A DNA stretch of 64,000 nucleotides from Botryococcus braunii (taxonomy: Eukaryota; Chlorophyta; Trebouxiophyceae), in contig KV908374.1 of the NCBI GenBank assembly GCA_002005505.1, forward strand, positions 608,533 through 672,532, read 5' to 3'. The notes under the pieces are model-generated. The model worked only from the letters and a program-made list of their open reading frames with translations, made no database searches and was not told where the DNA came from. The position numbers and the translations under genes are program-made. Position 1 is the stretch's first letter, and each line of letters begins with the position of its first letter. Positions 47,743 through 60,170 of this stretch are shown here, piece by piece.

Positions 47743-50700
47743 TTCTCCCCCTCCTAGGTGACCGAGCTCCCGGGAGGCCTGCCGAAGCAAGCCACAGTCA
47801 CAGGCAGAGGCATATAGAAGGTCACTGCTACACTTCTATATCTTATACATTGAGCCGGTGAGTCTCCTCCAGACACCAAACCGCAGCCGCAACTGCCAGC
47901 CTGGGTGTACACTTGCCTGAGGTATCTCTATGGTACGCCTAGACCAAAATCCCGCAGTGACGGGGCCCAAAGGGCAGTCGTCGGCGTGAACAGATGTACA
48001 CTCCACGTGTACACATTCCCACGAAGAAGCAGTGAAGTTGCTAACTTCAGGGCGGATAGTAGGGGCAGGGGCTGGACGACACTTAGCCACCAAGTCAGGG
48101 GACGTTCTGTGATCACGCGAACGTATGGGTAAACCACGACCCCCCGGTGACGCAGCTTGACAGGCTCGTGCTGCTGTGTTTCCCCTAGTCAACCTTCCCA
48201 CGACGACGTGCCCCGCCTCTTGGTGCCCGTGCGTTGACTTTGTCCCAGTATCCCTTTACAACATTGGGAGCATTTGCCAAATTCCGTTCCTCTTCCCAGG
48301 TGTCATGCTCTGACGAGGAACCCGTCCAGCGGACAAGGTACTCATACTTGGGACGGCCACGTGAATTGACACGACGGTGGTCCATTAAGGCTTCCACCTC
48401 CTACTCATCCTCCCCCTCCAGCACCTCTGCCGGTGGTGGGGGTTGCATCGAACCATCCCGACGGTAGCGTTCCAGGTTGGAGACATGAAAGACATCATGA
48501 ATCCGCCATCGTGCTGGGAGGTCAAGCTCATAAGCTTGGGTACCCACACGTTTCACCACTTGGAACGGCCCTACCCAACGCGGGAGGAGCTTGGGCGTGC
48601 CCACCTTGAAACGAAGGTTCTTTGAGGAGAGGCGGACCCAGTCCCCCACACCAAATTGAACTTTCCTTCGTTTGGTGTTGGCATACTGCGCTTGTCTCGC
48701 AGTGGCCACCCGATGGGTCATCCTGGCCTCATTGATGAGGCGTTGCATGCCCTGAACAAAGTCAGACGCACCAGGTACCCGTCTGTTGGGGAGAATCGTG
48801 ACTGGCAGGTGGGGTTGAAACCCGTAGTTCAGCAAGAACGGGCGAGGACCCCATGGATTCGTGATCGCAATTATTGATCGCGAATTCTGCACAGACCAAC
48901 TTCTCATCCTAATCATCCTGGGACTTGGCCACATACATGCGTAGCATGTCCTCGAGCACTCGATTCACTCGCTCAGTCTGCCCATCCGTTTGCGGATGGT
49001 AGGCTGTCGACATGGCTTGTCGAGTCCCAATGGATTGACACAAGGCTCTAGAAAAGTGGCTGGTGAAGAGCTTATCTCTATCAGATACCACCACTTGGGG
49101 AACACCATGCAACTTCCACACATTGTCAACGTACAGCTTAGCCGTATACTAAGCCGTAGCTTTGGTGGTTGTTGGCATAAGATGCACCATCTTGGTCAGC
49201 TTATCCACTACGACGAAAATGGCATCATGACCCTTGCCTGTTCTAGGCAGTTGGGTAATGAGATCCATAGTCACCGTGTGCCAAGGATTCAGCGGCAACT
49301 CTATAGGTTGCAGCAACCCCGCAGGCAAAGTGTTCCGAGCCTTGTTCTTCTGACACAAGTGGCACGTTAGCACGTAACGTTCGATGTCAGCAAGCATGGT
49401 AGGCCACCAATAATGGCGCCTTACCAAGGCCAAGGTTTTCTTCACTCCTTGATGGCCAGCATACGGGCTATCATGCAGTTCCTTAAGGATGTGAGCTCGC
49501 AGCCCAAAAGCATCCGGAACCACGGCCTTCCCTTCCCTCAGAAGGAAGCCGTTAAAGTCTAGCAGACCTTCAACATTCTGCTTATCTTGGAACCATGGGT
49601 CTTGAGAAGACCCTGGACAAATTTGTCCTTCCAAGATAGAGCAACCCCGGCGGCGGCACTCCCCTCCCCCGCAGAGCGGATAGTACCAACCAAGGCACAA
49701 AGAGAGAGCGTTGGCAGACAACGGTGCGCCGGGTGCGAACACCCACCAATCACCACGCCATTGATGATTGGACAAGGAGCCTCGTAGTCGGACGGATGCC
49801 GACTCAAAGCGTCAGCCACCACATTGGACGTCCCTGGGGCATAGTCCATGCGAAAATTGAACCGCGAAAGGAACTCGGCCCACCTGGTTTGCCGTCTACT
49901 TAAAGTAGGCAAAGTGTCCAAGTAAGGGATAGCCTTGTGGTCCGTGACCACACGAAACTCAGGGGCCCCCTCCAGGTAGCACCTCCAGACTGTCAATGCA
50001 TGCACCACAGCGAGAAGTTCTTGCTCCCTAGTAGGATAGTTAACCTCAGCGGGAGTCAAACGACGACTCTCGTAGGCAACTGGGCGACCCTCCTGGTACA
50101 ACACGGCCCCCAACCCTGCCAAAGACGCATCGCAATGGACCTCAAACGGCTTTGAGAAGTCAGGATACGCTAAGCAAGGTGCATGTGTCAAGGCATGTTT
50201 AATCTCGGTAAACGCCCGAACACACCCAGCACTCCATACCCAGGTCACACCTTGGCGTAGGAGTCTGTACAGTGGCGATGCAAGTGCTGCAAAATTGCGA
50301 ACAAACTTGCGAAAGTAAGTTGCCAGCCCCAGGAAAGACCGCAACTCGCCAACATTCTTCGGTGTGCTCCAATTAGCAACTGAAGCCACCTTACGTGGGT
50401 CCACTTTAATCCCATCTGCTGAGACTAAATGGCCCAAGTACTCCAGCTCATCCTTGGCGAAAGAGCACTTCTTTAGGTTAGCATACAACTTATGCTGCCG
50501 CAACAGTTCAAGGACTTTGCGGAGATGCTCCCTATGCTCTTCAATGGACTTGCTGTAGATGAGGATGTCATCAAGGTACACGAGCACAAACTTGTGCAGG
50601 TAAGGAGCAAAGATAGCAATCATGGCAGTTTGAAACGTGGCCGGGGCATTAGTCAGCCCAAATGGCAAAACCCGCCACTCGAACAACCCCGCGGGTGTTC

Positions 50701-51888
50701 TGAAAGCTGTCTTTGGCATATCCTCATCTGTGATCCGGATCTGGTGATAGCCAGACGTGAGGTCAAGACTAGAGAACACTGTAGAACCCTGCAGTTGATC
50801 AAGAGTTTCATCGATACGAGGCATCGGATACCTGTTCTTGACCGTCTGTCGATTCAAAGCTCGGTAATCAATGACCATCCGGAGGATTCCATCCTTCTTT
50901 TGCACAAAAAGAATGGGCGCACCATAGGGTGATGTAGACGGCTGTATATACCCTTTGTCCAACAATAGCTTTGTCTGGCGTAACGCCTCATCATACTCTC
51001 AGCGTGAAAGCCGGTACAACGGACGAGACGGTGGACGAGCATGTGGATCGCTCAAGGGTATAGTGTGTCTAACCCCTTGCCTCTCAGGCGGAAGGTGCGG
51101 GACATCTTCAGGGAAAACATCTTGGAATTCACTGAGTATGTCAACAACAGGAGAGTTGGGAGAAGGAATGGAGACATTCGGATCGGTAGATAGATCGGTT
51201 ACAATTGCCAGAAAGGACTGGCAGCCCTTCCTGCTTAACCTTCTAGCCTGCACTGCAGACAAAACCAATCTAGGCACATCCTCCACTTCTGAACCCTTCA
51301 AAGGCCTCTCCTCCTTAGGCGGGCAACGCAAAACGAACGGCTTGTTCTTTCTTGTATACCCCCTAACGGTGTCCTCTTCAAACATGAGATTTGCACGGAA
51401 TGTCTTTAACCAGGGAGTCCCCAACAGCACATTCCAATCCATGGCAAAGTCTAGCACAAGACACGACACCTTAGCAAACTGTACCCCCTGGATGACAATG
51501 TCTAAGACAGCACATCCGATGTGGTTTACAGTTCTCCCGTCAGCCAACTTAATGCTTAAAGAATCCCCCTTCGGCGGCACAATCTCCAAGTGAAGGGCTT
51601 TAGCAAAGTCTGCACTGACCACATTGCAAGAAGCTCCCGAGTCCAGCATCGCCGTGGCCTTGCTCCCCTGCACCTCGGCAGGAAACACCAAGCTGTGACA
51701 CGGCTTCTTGACAAGCAAATGCATGAATAGACGTCAAACATGCAAGGCTTACATCGCCAAGCGAAGGCCCACACCTTCAAGCATAAGAAGGTCCCGTGCC
51801 CGGGCTTGTCTTCTTGCCAGAAGACCCCTTCTTGGCCTCTTGCCGGGGCAGTCGAATACAAAGTGGTCTGGGTTGCATCTGAAGCAAG
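47743..51888 (-). pseudogene. C5: third alpha C copy
   Basis: Tail, chromodomain (48397-48185), integrase (49775-48401 in pieces), RT/RNase H (50965-49559), protease (51724-50999) and gag up to the second knuckle Cys, where it is cut at 51888. It carries the same lesions as C1 and C1'. It differs from them by few bases, for example the protease residue DIVIQG where C1 has DNVIQG. Confidence 0.87.
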
Positions 51889-52549
51889 GGCCACCAAAAT
51901 GTAATATTCCCATGGGGTCCTCGCCCGTTCTTGCTGAACTACGGGTTTCAACCCCACCTGCCAGTCACGATTCTCCCCAACAGACGGGTACCTGGTGCGT
52001 CTGACTTTGTTCAGGGCATGCAACGCCTCATCAATGAGGCCAGGATGACCCATCGGGTGGCCACTGCGAGACAAGCGCAGTATGCCAACACCAAACGAAG
52101 GAAAGTTCAATTTGGTGTGGGGGACTGGGTCCGCCTCTCCTCAAAGAACCTTCGTTTCAAGGTGGGCACGCCCAAGCTCCTCCCGCGTTGGGTAGGGCCG
52201 TTCCAAGTGGTGAAACGTGTGGGTACCCAAGCTTATGAGCTTGACCTCCCAGCACGATGGCGGATTCATGATGTCTTTTATGTCTCCAACCTGGAACGCT
52301 ACCGTCGGGATGGTTCGATGCAACCCCCACCACCGGCAGAGGTGCTGGAGGGGGAGGATGAGTAGGAGGTGGAAGCCTTAATGGACCACCGTCGTGTCAA
52401 TTCACGTGGCCGTCCCAAGTATGAGTACCTTGTCCGCTGGACGGGTTCCTCGTCAGAGCATGACACCTGGGAAGAGGAACGGAATTTGGCAAATGCTCCC
52501 AATGTTGTAAAGGGATACTGGGACAAAGTCAACGCACGGGCACCAAGAG
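51889..52549 (+). pseudogene. C6: integrase C-terminus and chromodomain fragment
   Basis: A 21-bp scrap of leader/LTR edge (GGGCCACCAAAATGTAATATT) precedes a plus-strand C fragment: FLLNYGFQP (from about 51929), the integrase C-terminal module and chromodomain (52369-52549) with the shared TAG at its start. It ends at GCACCAAGAG, where hairpin-rich filler begins. Confidence 0.82.
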
Positions 52550-52630
52550 CGTGCCCGTGCACCATGGGCGTGTCGTTGTCACGGGCATGAGGGCCCTGGT
52601 GACAAGCAAATGGTGTCCCATTTGCTTGTC
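52534..52630. repeat. Two fold-back hairpins at a junction
   Basis: GCACGGGCA (52534-52542) pairs with TGCCCGTGC (52552-52560) across 9 bases. GACAAGCAAATGG (52601-52613) pairs with CCATTTGCTTGTC (52618-52630) across a TGTC loop. The second right arm is the start of C7's protease, so the left arm is an inverted copy of it. Confidence 0.85.
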
Positions 52631-55187
52631 AAGAAGCCGTGTCACAGCTTGGTGTTTCCTGCCGAGGTGCAGGGGAGCAAGGCCACGGCGATGCTGGACT
52701 CGGGAGCTTCTTGCAATGTGGTCAGTGCAGACTTTGCTAAAGCCCTTCACTTGGAGATTGTGCCGCCGAAGGGGGATTCTTTAAGCATTAAGTTGGCTGA
52801 CGGGAGAACTGTAAACCACATCGGATGTGCTGTCTTAGACATTGTCATCCAGGGGGTACAGTTTGCTAAGGTGTCGTGTCTTGTGCTAGACTTTGCCATG
52901 GATTGGAATGTGCTGTTGGGGACTCCCTGGTTAAAGACATTCCGTGCAAATCTCATGTTTGAAGAGGACACCGTTAGGGGGTATACAAGAAAGAACAAGC
53001 CGTTCGTTTTGCGTTGCCCGCCTAAGGAGGAGAGGCCTTTGAAGGGTTCAGAAGTGGAGGATGTGCCTAGATTGGTTTTGTCTGTAGTGCAGGCTAGAAG
53101 GTTAAGCAGAAAGGGCTGTCAGTCCTTTCTGGCAATTGTAACCGATCTATCTACCGATCCGAATGTCTCCATTCCTTCTCCCAACTCTCCTGTTGTTGAC
53201 ATACTCAGTGAATTCCAAGATGTTTTCCCTGAAGATGTCCCGCACCTTCCGCCTGAGAGGCAAGGGGTTAGACACACTATACCCTTGAGCGATCCACATG
53301 CTCGTCCACCGTCTCGTCCGTTGTACCGGCTTTCACGCTTAGAGTATGATGAGGCGTTACGCCAGACAAAGCTATTGTTGGACAAAGGGTATATACAGCC
53401 GTCTACATCACCCTATGGTGCGCCCATTCTTTTTGTGCAAAAGAAGGATGGAATCCTCCGGATGGTCATTGATTACCGAGCTTTGAATCGACAGACGGTC
53501 AAGAACAGGTATCCGATGCCTCGTATCGATGATACTCTTGATCAACTGCAGGGTTCTACAGTGTTCTCTAGTCTTGAACTCACGTCTGGCTATCACCAGA
53601 TCCGGATCACAGATGAGGATATGCCAAAGATAGCTTTCAGAACACCCGCGGGGTTGTTCGAGTGGCGGGTTTTGCCATTTGGGCTGACTAATGCCCCGGC
53701 CACGTTTCAAACTGCCATGAATGCTATCTTTGCTCCTTACCTGCACCAGTTTGTGCTCGTGTACCTTGATGACATCCTCATCTACAGCAAGTCCATTGAA
53801 GAGCATAGGGAGCATCTCCGCAAAGTCCTTGAACTGTTGCGGCAGCATAAGTTGTATGCTAACCTAAAGAAGTGCTCTTTCGCCAAGGATGAGCTGGAGT
53901 ACTTGGGCCATTTAGTCTCAGCAGATGGGATTAAAGTGGACCCACGCAAGGTGGCTTCAGTTGCTAATTGGAGCACACCGAAGAATGTTGGCGAGTTGCG
54001 GTCTTTCCTGGGGCTGGCAACTTACTTTCGCAAGTTTGTTCGCAATTTTGCAGCACTTGCATCGCCACTGTACAGACTCCTACGCCAAGGTGTGACCTGG
54101 GTATGGAGTGCTGGGTGTGTTCGGGCGTTTACCGAGATTAAACATGCCTTGACACATGCACCTTGCTTAGCGTATCCTGACTTCTCAAAGCCGTTTGAGG
54201 TCCATTGCGATGCGTCTTTGGCAGGGTTGGGGGCCGTGTTGTACCAGGAGGGTCGCCCAGTTGCCTACGAGAGTCGTCGCTTGACTCCCGCTGAGGTTAA
54301 CTATCCTACTGGGGAGCAAGAACTTCTAGCTGTGGTGCATGCATTGACAGTCTGGAGGTGCTACCTAGAGGGGGCCCCTGAGTTTCGTGTAGTCACGGAC
54401 CACAAGGCTATCACTTATTTGGACACTTTGCCTACTTTAAGTAGACGGCAAACCAGGTGGGCAGAGTTCCTTTCAAGGTTCAATTTTCGCATGGACTATG
54501 CCCCCGGAACGTCCAATGTGGTGGCTGACGCTCTGAGTAGGCATCCGTCCGACTATGAGGCTCCTTGTCCAATCATCAATGGCGTGGTGATTGGTGGGTG
54601 TTCGCACCCGGCGCACCGTTGTCTGCCAACGCTCTCTCTTTGTGCCTTGGTTGGCACTATCCGCTCTGCGGGGGAGGGGAGTGCTGCGGCCGGGGTTGCT
54701 CTGTCTTGGAAGGACAAATTTGTCCAGGGTTATACTCAAGACCCATGGTTCCAAGATAAGCAGAATGTTGAAGGTCTGCTAGACTTTGACGGCTTCCTTC
54801 TGAGGGAGGGGAAGGCCGTGGTTCCGGATGCTTTTGGGCTGCGAGCTCACATCCTCAAGGAACTGCATGATAGCCCGTATGCTGGCCATCAAGGAGTGAA
54901 GAAAACCTTGGCCTTGGTAAGGCGCCATTATTGGTGGCCTACCATGCTTGCTGACATCGAACGTTACGTGCTAACGTGCCACTTGTGTCAGAAGAACAAG
55001 GCTCGGAACACTTTGCCTGCGGGGTTGCTGCAACCTTTAGAGTTGCCGCTGAATCCTTGGCACACGGTGACTATGGATCTCATTACCCAACTGCCTAGAA
55101 CAGGCAAGGGTCATGATGCCATTTTCGTCGTAGTGGATAAGCTGACCAAGATGGTGCATCTTATGCCAACAACCACCACGAAAAGAT
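52618..55187 (+). pseudogene. C7: gamma C copy, protease to integrase core
   Basis: An open frame from 52610 covers protease (DSGA, Asp30 counted from 52610), RT (YLDD 385-388), RNase H (HCDAS from 532), the integrase zinc module (HDSPYAGH from 753) and the first catalytic Asp (MDLITQLP). It keeps a sense codon (TTA) where the other types have the TGA after RLSR, so protease and RT are joined in frame. At 55187 it switches to the C tail, losing the second Asp, the Glu and the chromodomain. The last residues of the open frame are read from tail DNA. Confidence 0.87.
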
Positions 55188-55235
55188 CACGGTTTGGTGT
55201 CTGGAGGAGACTCACCGGCTCAATGTATAAGATAT

Positions 55236-55622
55236 AGAAGTGTAGCAGTGACCTTCTATATGCCTCTGCCTGTGACTGTGGCTTGCTTCGGCAGGCCTCC
55301 CGGGAGCTCGGTCACCTAGGAGGGGGAGAATGTAGCGCGCCGGTAGGCAGACGGTGCCGGGGATCGGCCCCGCACGTGCCGGGCGGTACATTGGTACTGG
55401 GTGTAGCCTCATAGGCTCGCACTATATATGGTATGGTGCGAGCCTATGAGGCTACACCCAGTACCAATGTACCGCCCGGCACGTGCGGGGCCGATCCCCG
55501 GCACCGTCTGCCTACCGGCGCGCTACATTCTCCCCCTCCTAGGTGACCGAGCTCCCGGGAGGCCTGCCGAAGCAAGCCACAGTCACAGGCAGAGGCATAT
55601 AGAAGGTCACTGCTACACTTCT
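55236..55622. repeat. Perfect palindrome, 187-bp arms, 13-bp loop
   Basis: Left arm 55236-55422 (C tail, polypurine tract and LTR on the plus strand) and right arm 55436-55622 (the same on the minus strand) are reverse complements by eye. The loop TATATATGGTATG (55423-55435) is native LTR sequence. The turn occurs at a GCAC/GTGC inverted repeat that normal LTR copies contain, so the arm pair looks like snap-back synthesis at that site. Confidence 0.9.
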
Positions 55623-56252
55623 GGGAGCTGGGGCTGGGGTCAACCCAGACCACTTTGTATTCGACTGCCCCGGCAAGAGGCCAAGAAGGGGTCTTCTGGC
55701 AAGAAGACAAGCCCGGGCACGGGACCTTCTTATGCTTGAAGGTGTGGGCCTTCGCTTGGCGATGTAGCCTCGCCCAAGCTCCTCCCGCGTTGGGTAGGGC
55801 CGTTCCAAGTGGTGAAACGTGTGGGTACCCAAGCTTATGAGCTTGACCTCCCAGCACGATGGCGGATTCATGATGTCTTTCATGTCTCCAACCTGGAACG
55901 CTACCGTCGGGATGGTTCGATGCAACCCCCACCACCGGCAGAGGTGCTGGAGGGGGAGGATGAGTAGGAGGTGGAAGCCTTAATGGACCACCGTCGTGTC
56001 AATTCACGTGGCCGTCCCAAGTATGAGTACCTTGTCCGCTGGACGGGTTCCTCGTCAGAGCATGACACCTGGGAAGAGGAACGGAATTTGGCAAATGCTC
56101 CCAATGTTGTAAAGGGATACTGGGACAAAGTCAACGCACGGGCACCAAGAGGCGGGGCACGTCGTCGTGGGAAGGTTGACTAGGGGAAACACAGCAGCAC
56201 GAGCCTGTCAAGCTGCGTCACCGGGGGGTCGTGGTTTACCCATACGTTCGCG
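55623..56252 (+). pseudogene. Scrambled C gag and chromodomain pieces
   Basis: An 18-bp GC-rich filler (55623-55640) leads to a gag zinc-knuckle fragment (55641-55766). This joins at GCCC to integrase C terminus and chromodomain (55770-56183, shared TAG at the start) and tail up to 56252. It is followed by a second jump back into integrase. Confidence 0.8.
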
Positions 56253-57711
56253 TGGCGAGGATTCTAGAGCCTTGTGTCAATCCATTGGGACTCGACAAGC
56301 CATGTCGACAGCCTACCATCCGCAAACGGATGGGCAGACTGAGCGAGTGAATCGAGTGCTCGAGGACATGCTACGCATGTATGTGGCCAAGTCCCAGGAT
56401 GATTAGGATGAGAAGTTGGTCTGTGCAGAATTCGCGATCAATAATTGCGATCACGAATCCATGGGGTCCTCGCCCGTTCTTGCTGAACTACGGGTTTCAA
56501 CCCCACCTGCCAGTCACGATTCTCCCCAACAGACGGGTACCTGGTGCGTCTGACTTTGTCCAGGGCATGCAACGCCTCATCAATGAGGCCAGGATGACCC
56601 ATCGGGTGGCCACTGCGAGACAAGCGCAGTATGCCAACACCAAACGAAGGAAAGTTCAATTTGGTGTGGGGGACTGGGTCCGCCTCTCCTCAAAGAACCT
56701 TCGTTTCAAGGTGGGCACGCCCAAGCTCCTCCCGCGTTGGGTAGGGCCGTTCCAAGTGGTGAAACGTGTGGGTACCCAAGCTTATGAGCTTGACCTCCCA
56801 GCACGATGGCGGATTCATGATGTCTTTCATGTCTCCAACCTGGAACGCTACCGTCGGGATGGTTCGATGCAACCCCCACCACCGGCAGAGGTGCTGGAGG
56901 GGGAGGATGAGTAGGAGGTGGAAGCCTTAATGGACCACCGTCGTGTCAATTCACGTGGCCGTCCCAAGTATGAGTACCTTGTCCGCTGGACGGGTTCCTC
57001 GTCAGAGCATGACACCTGGGAAGAGGAACGGAATTTGGCAAATGCTCCCAATGTTGTAAAGGGATACTGGGACAAAGTCAACGCACGGGCACCAAGAGGC
57101 GGGGCACGTCGTCGTGGGAAGGTTGACTAGGGGAAACACAGCAGCACGAGCCTGTCAAGCTGCGTCACCGGGGGGTCGTGGTTTACCCATACGTTCGCGT
57201 GATCACAGAACGTCCCCTGACTTGGTGGCTAAGTGTCGTCCAGCCCCTGCCCCTACTATCCGCCCTGAAGTTAGCAACTTCACTGCTTCTTCGTGGGAAT
57301 GTGTACACGTGGAGTGTACATCTGTTCACGCCGACGACTGCCCTTTGGGCCCCGTCACTGCGGGATTTTGGTCTAGGCGTACCATAGAGATACCTCAGGC
57401 AAGTGTACACCCAGGCTGGCAGTTGCGGCTGCGGTTTGGTGTCTGGAGGAGACTCACCGGCTCAATGTATAAGATATAGAAGTGTAGCAGTGACCTTCTA
57501 TATGCCTCTGCCTGTGACTGTGGCTTGCTTCGGCAGGCCTCCCGGGAGCTCGGTCACCTAGGAGGGGGAGAATGTAGCGCGCCGGTAGGCAGACGGTGCC
57601 GGGGATCGGCCCCGCACGTGCCGGGCGGTACATTGGTACTGGGTGTAGCCTCATAGGCTCGCACTATATATGGTATGGTGCTCGGACCATACTAGCACTT
57701 TCATCGGTGCA
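56253..57711 (+). pseudogene. C integrase core to 3' LTR fragment
   Basis: Starts in the integrase core ([12 protein letters not shown], from about 56262), then [13 protein letters not shown], the TAG after AKSQDD, the C-terminal module (56381-56914), chromodomain (56918-57130), tail and a truncated plus LTR (57573-57711). Its chromodomain duplicates 55771-56183 about 950 bp downstream. Confidence 0.85.
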
Positions 57712-57921
57712 AACAATTCGGATCCCCTCCGGTGACGCAGCTTGACAGGCTCGTGCTGCTTTGTTGATTGGCGCCGAGAAGCATGGAGCTGAAAATACTT
57801 TCTATTTTCACAGTCTCTTTTAGTGCTCGGTCACCTAGGAGGGGATAGTGAGTGTACGCTTCCCCTCATTTGGTGTACTTTGGGTTGCTAACCCTTTGCA
57901 AATGTTATCAACTTGCATTGC
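57712..57921. other. Mosaic of five short C/D pieces
   Basis: Filler, C tail on the minus strand (about 57730-57760), D leader on the plus strand (57761-57830), the TCACCTAGGAGGGG polypurine end (about 57830-57844), then C leader (57845-57921). A 340-bp leader deletion at ATTGCC follows. Each piece is 15-80 bp. Confidence 0.78.
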
Positions 57922-60170
57922 CTCATGAAAGATTTGTCCTCTTGGGCTAGTCTGAAACCCGCTCTGCTTCACCTCACTATGCAAGTTGCCGGTGTGGCGT
58001 GCAATGAGCGATGTGGCGGGGGTGGTGAAGCTACCACATATGCTGAATCTTTGTAAGCGATGTGCTCAGGTGTCTCCAAGGAAAAGGAGAAGGTGGCTGA
58101 ACGCGAGGAAGGGGAAATTCCTCGGGACCGGGGGACAAAGCATCCTGCCAGCAACCACCTCCTACAGGAGGCATACGGCACTTGGCCAAGCTTCAAAAGA
58201 AGCATGGCCTAAGCCTGGACATGCGGGAGGCAACATGCAAGCTGGCTCGGGGAGTTTGCTTCAGATGCAACCCAGACCACTTTGTATTCGACTGCCCCGG
58301 CAAGAGGCCAAGAAGGGGTCTTCTGGCAAGAAGACAAGCCCCGGCGCGGGACCTTCTAATGCTTGAAGGTGTGGGCCTTCGCTTGGCGATGTAGGCCCTG
58401 CATGTTTGACGTCTATTCATGCATTTGCTTGTCAAGAAGCCGTGTCACAGCTTGGTGTTTCCTGCCGAGGTGCAGGGGAGCAAGGCCACGGCGATGCTGG
58501 ACTCGGGAGCTTCTTGCAATGTGGTCAGTGCAGACTTTGCTAAAGCCCTTCACTTGGAGATTGTGCCGCCGAAGGGGGATTCTTTAAGCATTAAGTTGGC
58601 TGACGGGAGAACTGTAAACCACATCGGATGTGCTGTCTTAGACATTGTCATCCAGGGGGTACAGTTTGCTAAGGTGTCGTGTCTTGTGCTAGACTTTGCC
58701 ATGGATTGGAATGTGCTGTTGGGGACTCCCTGGTTAAAGACATTCCGTGCAAATCTCATGTTTGAAGAGGACACCGTTAGGGGGTATACAAGAAAGAACA
58801 AGCCGTTCGTTTTGCGTTGCCCGCCTAAGGAGGAGAGGCCTTTGAAGGGTTCAGAAGTGGAGGATGTGCCTAGATTGGTTTTGTCTGTAGTGCAGGCTAG
58901 AAGGTTAAGCAGAAAGGGCTGTCAGTCCTTTCTGGCAATTGTAACCGATCTATCTACCGATCCGAATGTCTCCATTCCTTCTCCCAACTCTCCTGTTGTT
59001 GACATACTCAGTGAATTCCAAGATGTTTTCCCTGAAGATGTCCCGCACCTTCCGCCTGAGAGGCAAGGGGTTAGACACACTATACCCTTGAGCGATCCAC
59101 ATGCTCGTCCACCGTCTCGTCCGTTGTACCGGCTTTCACGCTTAGAGTATGATGAGGCGTTACGCCAGACAAAGCTATTGTTGGACAAAGGGTATATACA
59201 GCCGTCTACATCACCCTATGGTGCGCCCATTCTTTTTGTGCAAAAGAAGGATGGAATCCTCCGGATGGTCATTGATTACCGAGCTTTGAATCGACAGACG
59301 GTCAAGAACAGGTATCCGATGCCTCGTATCGATGATACTCTTGATCAACTGCAGGGTTCTACAGTGTTCTCTAGTCTTGAACTCACGTCTGGCTATCACC
59401 AGATCCGGATCACAGATGAGGATATGCCAAAGATAGCTTTCAGAACACCCGCGGGGTTGTTCGAGTGGCGGGTTTTGCCATTTGGGCTGACTAATGCCCC
59501 GGCCACGTTTCAAACTGCCATGAATGCTATCTTTGCTCCTTACCTGCACCAGTTTGTGCTCGTGTACCTTGATGACATCCTCATCTACAGCAAGTCCATT
59601 GAAGAGCATAGGGAGCATCTCCGCAAAGTCCTTGAACTGTTGCGGCAGCATAAGTTGTATGCTAACCTAAAGAAGTGCTCTTTCGCCAAGGATGAGCTGG
59701 AGTACTTGGGCCATTTAGTCTCAGCAGATGGGATTAAAGTGGACCCACGCAAGGTGGCTTCAGTTGCTAATTGGAGCACACCGAAGAATGTTGGCGAGTT
59801 GCGGTCTTTCCTGGGGCTGGCAACTTACTTTCGCAAGTTTGTTCGCAATTTTGCAGCACTTGCATCGCCACTGTACAGACTCCTACGCCAAGGTGTGACC
59901 TGGGTATGGAGTGCTGGGTGTGTTCGGGCGTTTACCGAGATTAAACATGCCTTGACACATGCACCTTGCTTAGCGTATCCTGACTTCTCAAAGCCGTTTG
60001 AGGTCCATTGCGATGCGTCTTTGGCAGGGTTGGGGGCCGTGTTGTACCAGGAGGGTCGCCCAGTTGCCTACGAGAGTCGTCGCTTGACTCCCGCTGAGGT
60101 TAACTATCCTACTGGGGAGCAAGAACTTCTAGCTGTGGTGCATGCATTGACAGTCTGGAGGTGCTACCTA
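57922..60170 (+). pseudogene. C8: gamma C copy, gag to RNase H
   Basis: Leader end, remnant gag (knuckle in frame 58182-58394), a TAG and a TGA, then an open frame from 58419 with protease DSGAS, RT YLDD and RNase H HCDAS. It matches C7 closely, including the TTA after RLSR and the shared variants SSLELTSGYHQ and MPKIAFRT. At 60170 it switches within WRCYL to a minus LTR at AAGGATGG. The remaining open residues are LTR and B sequence, not a fusion protein. Confidence 0.86.

Noticed and set aside
52610..55237. A single 875-residue protein ending in RFGVWRRLTGSMYKI
   Set aside because: The last residues are read from C tail DNA after a junction at about 55187. The protein is a truncated pol, not a new fusion.
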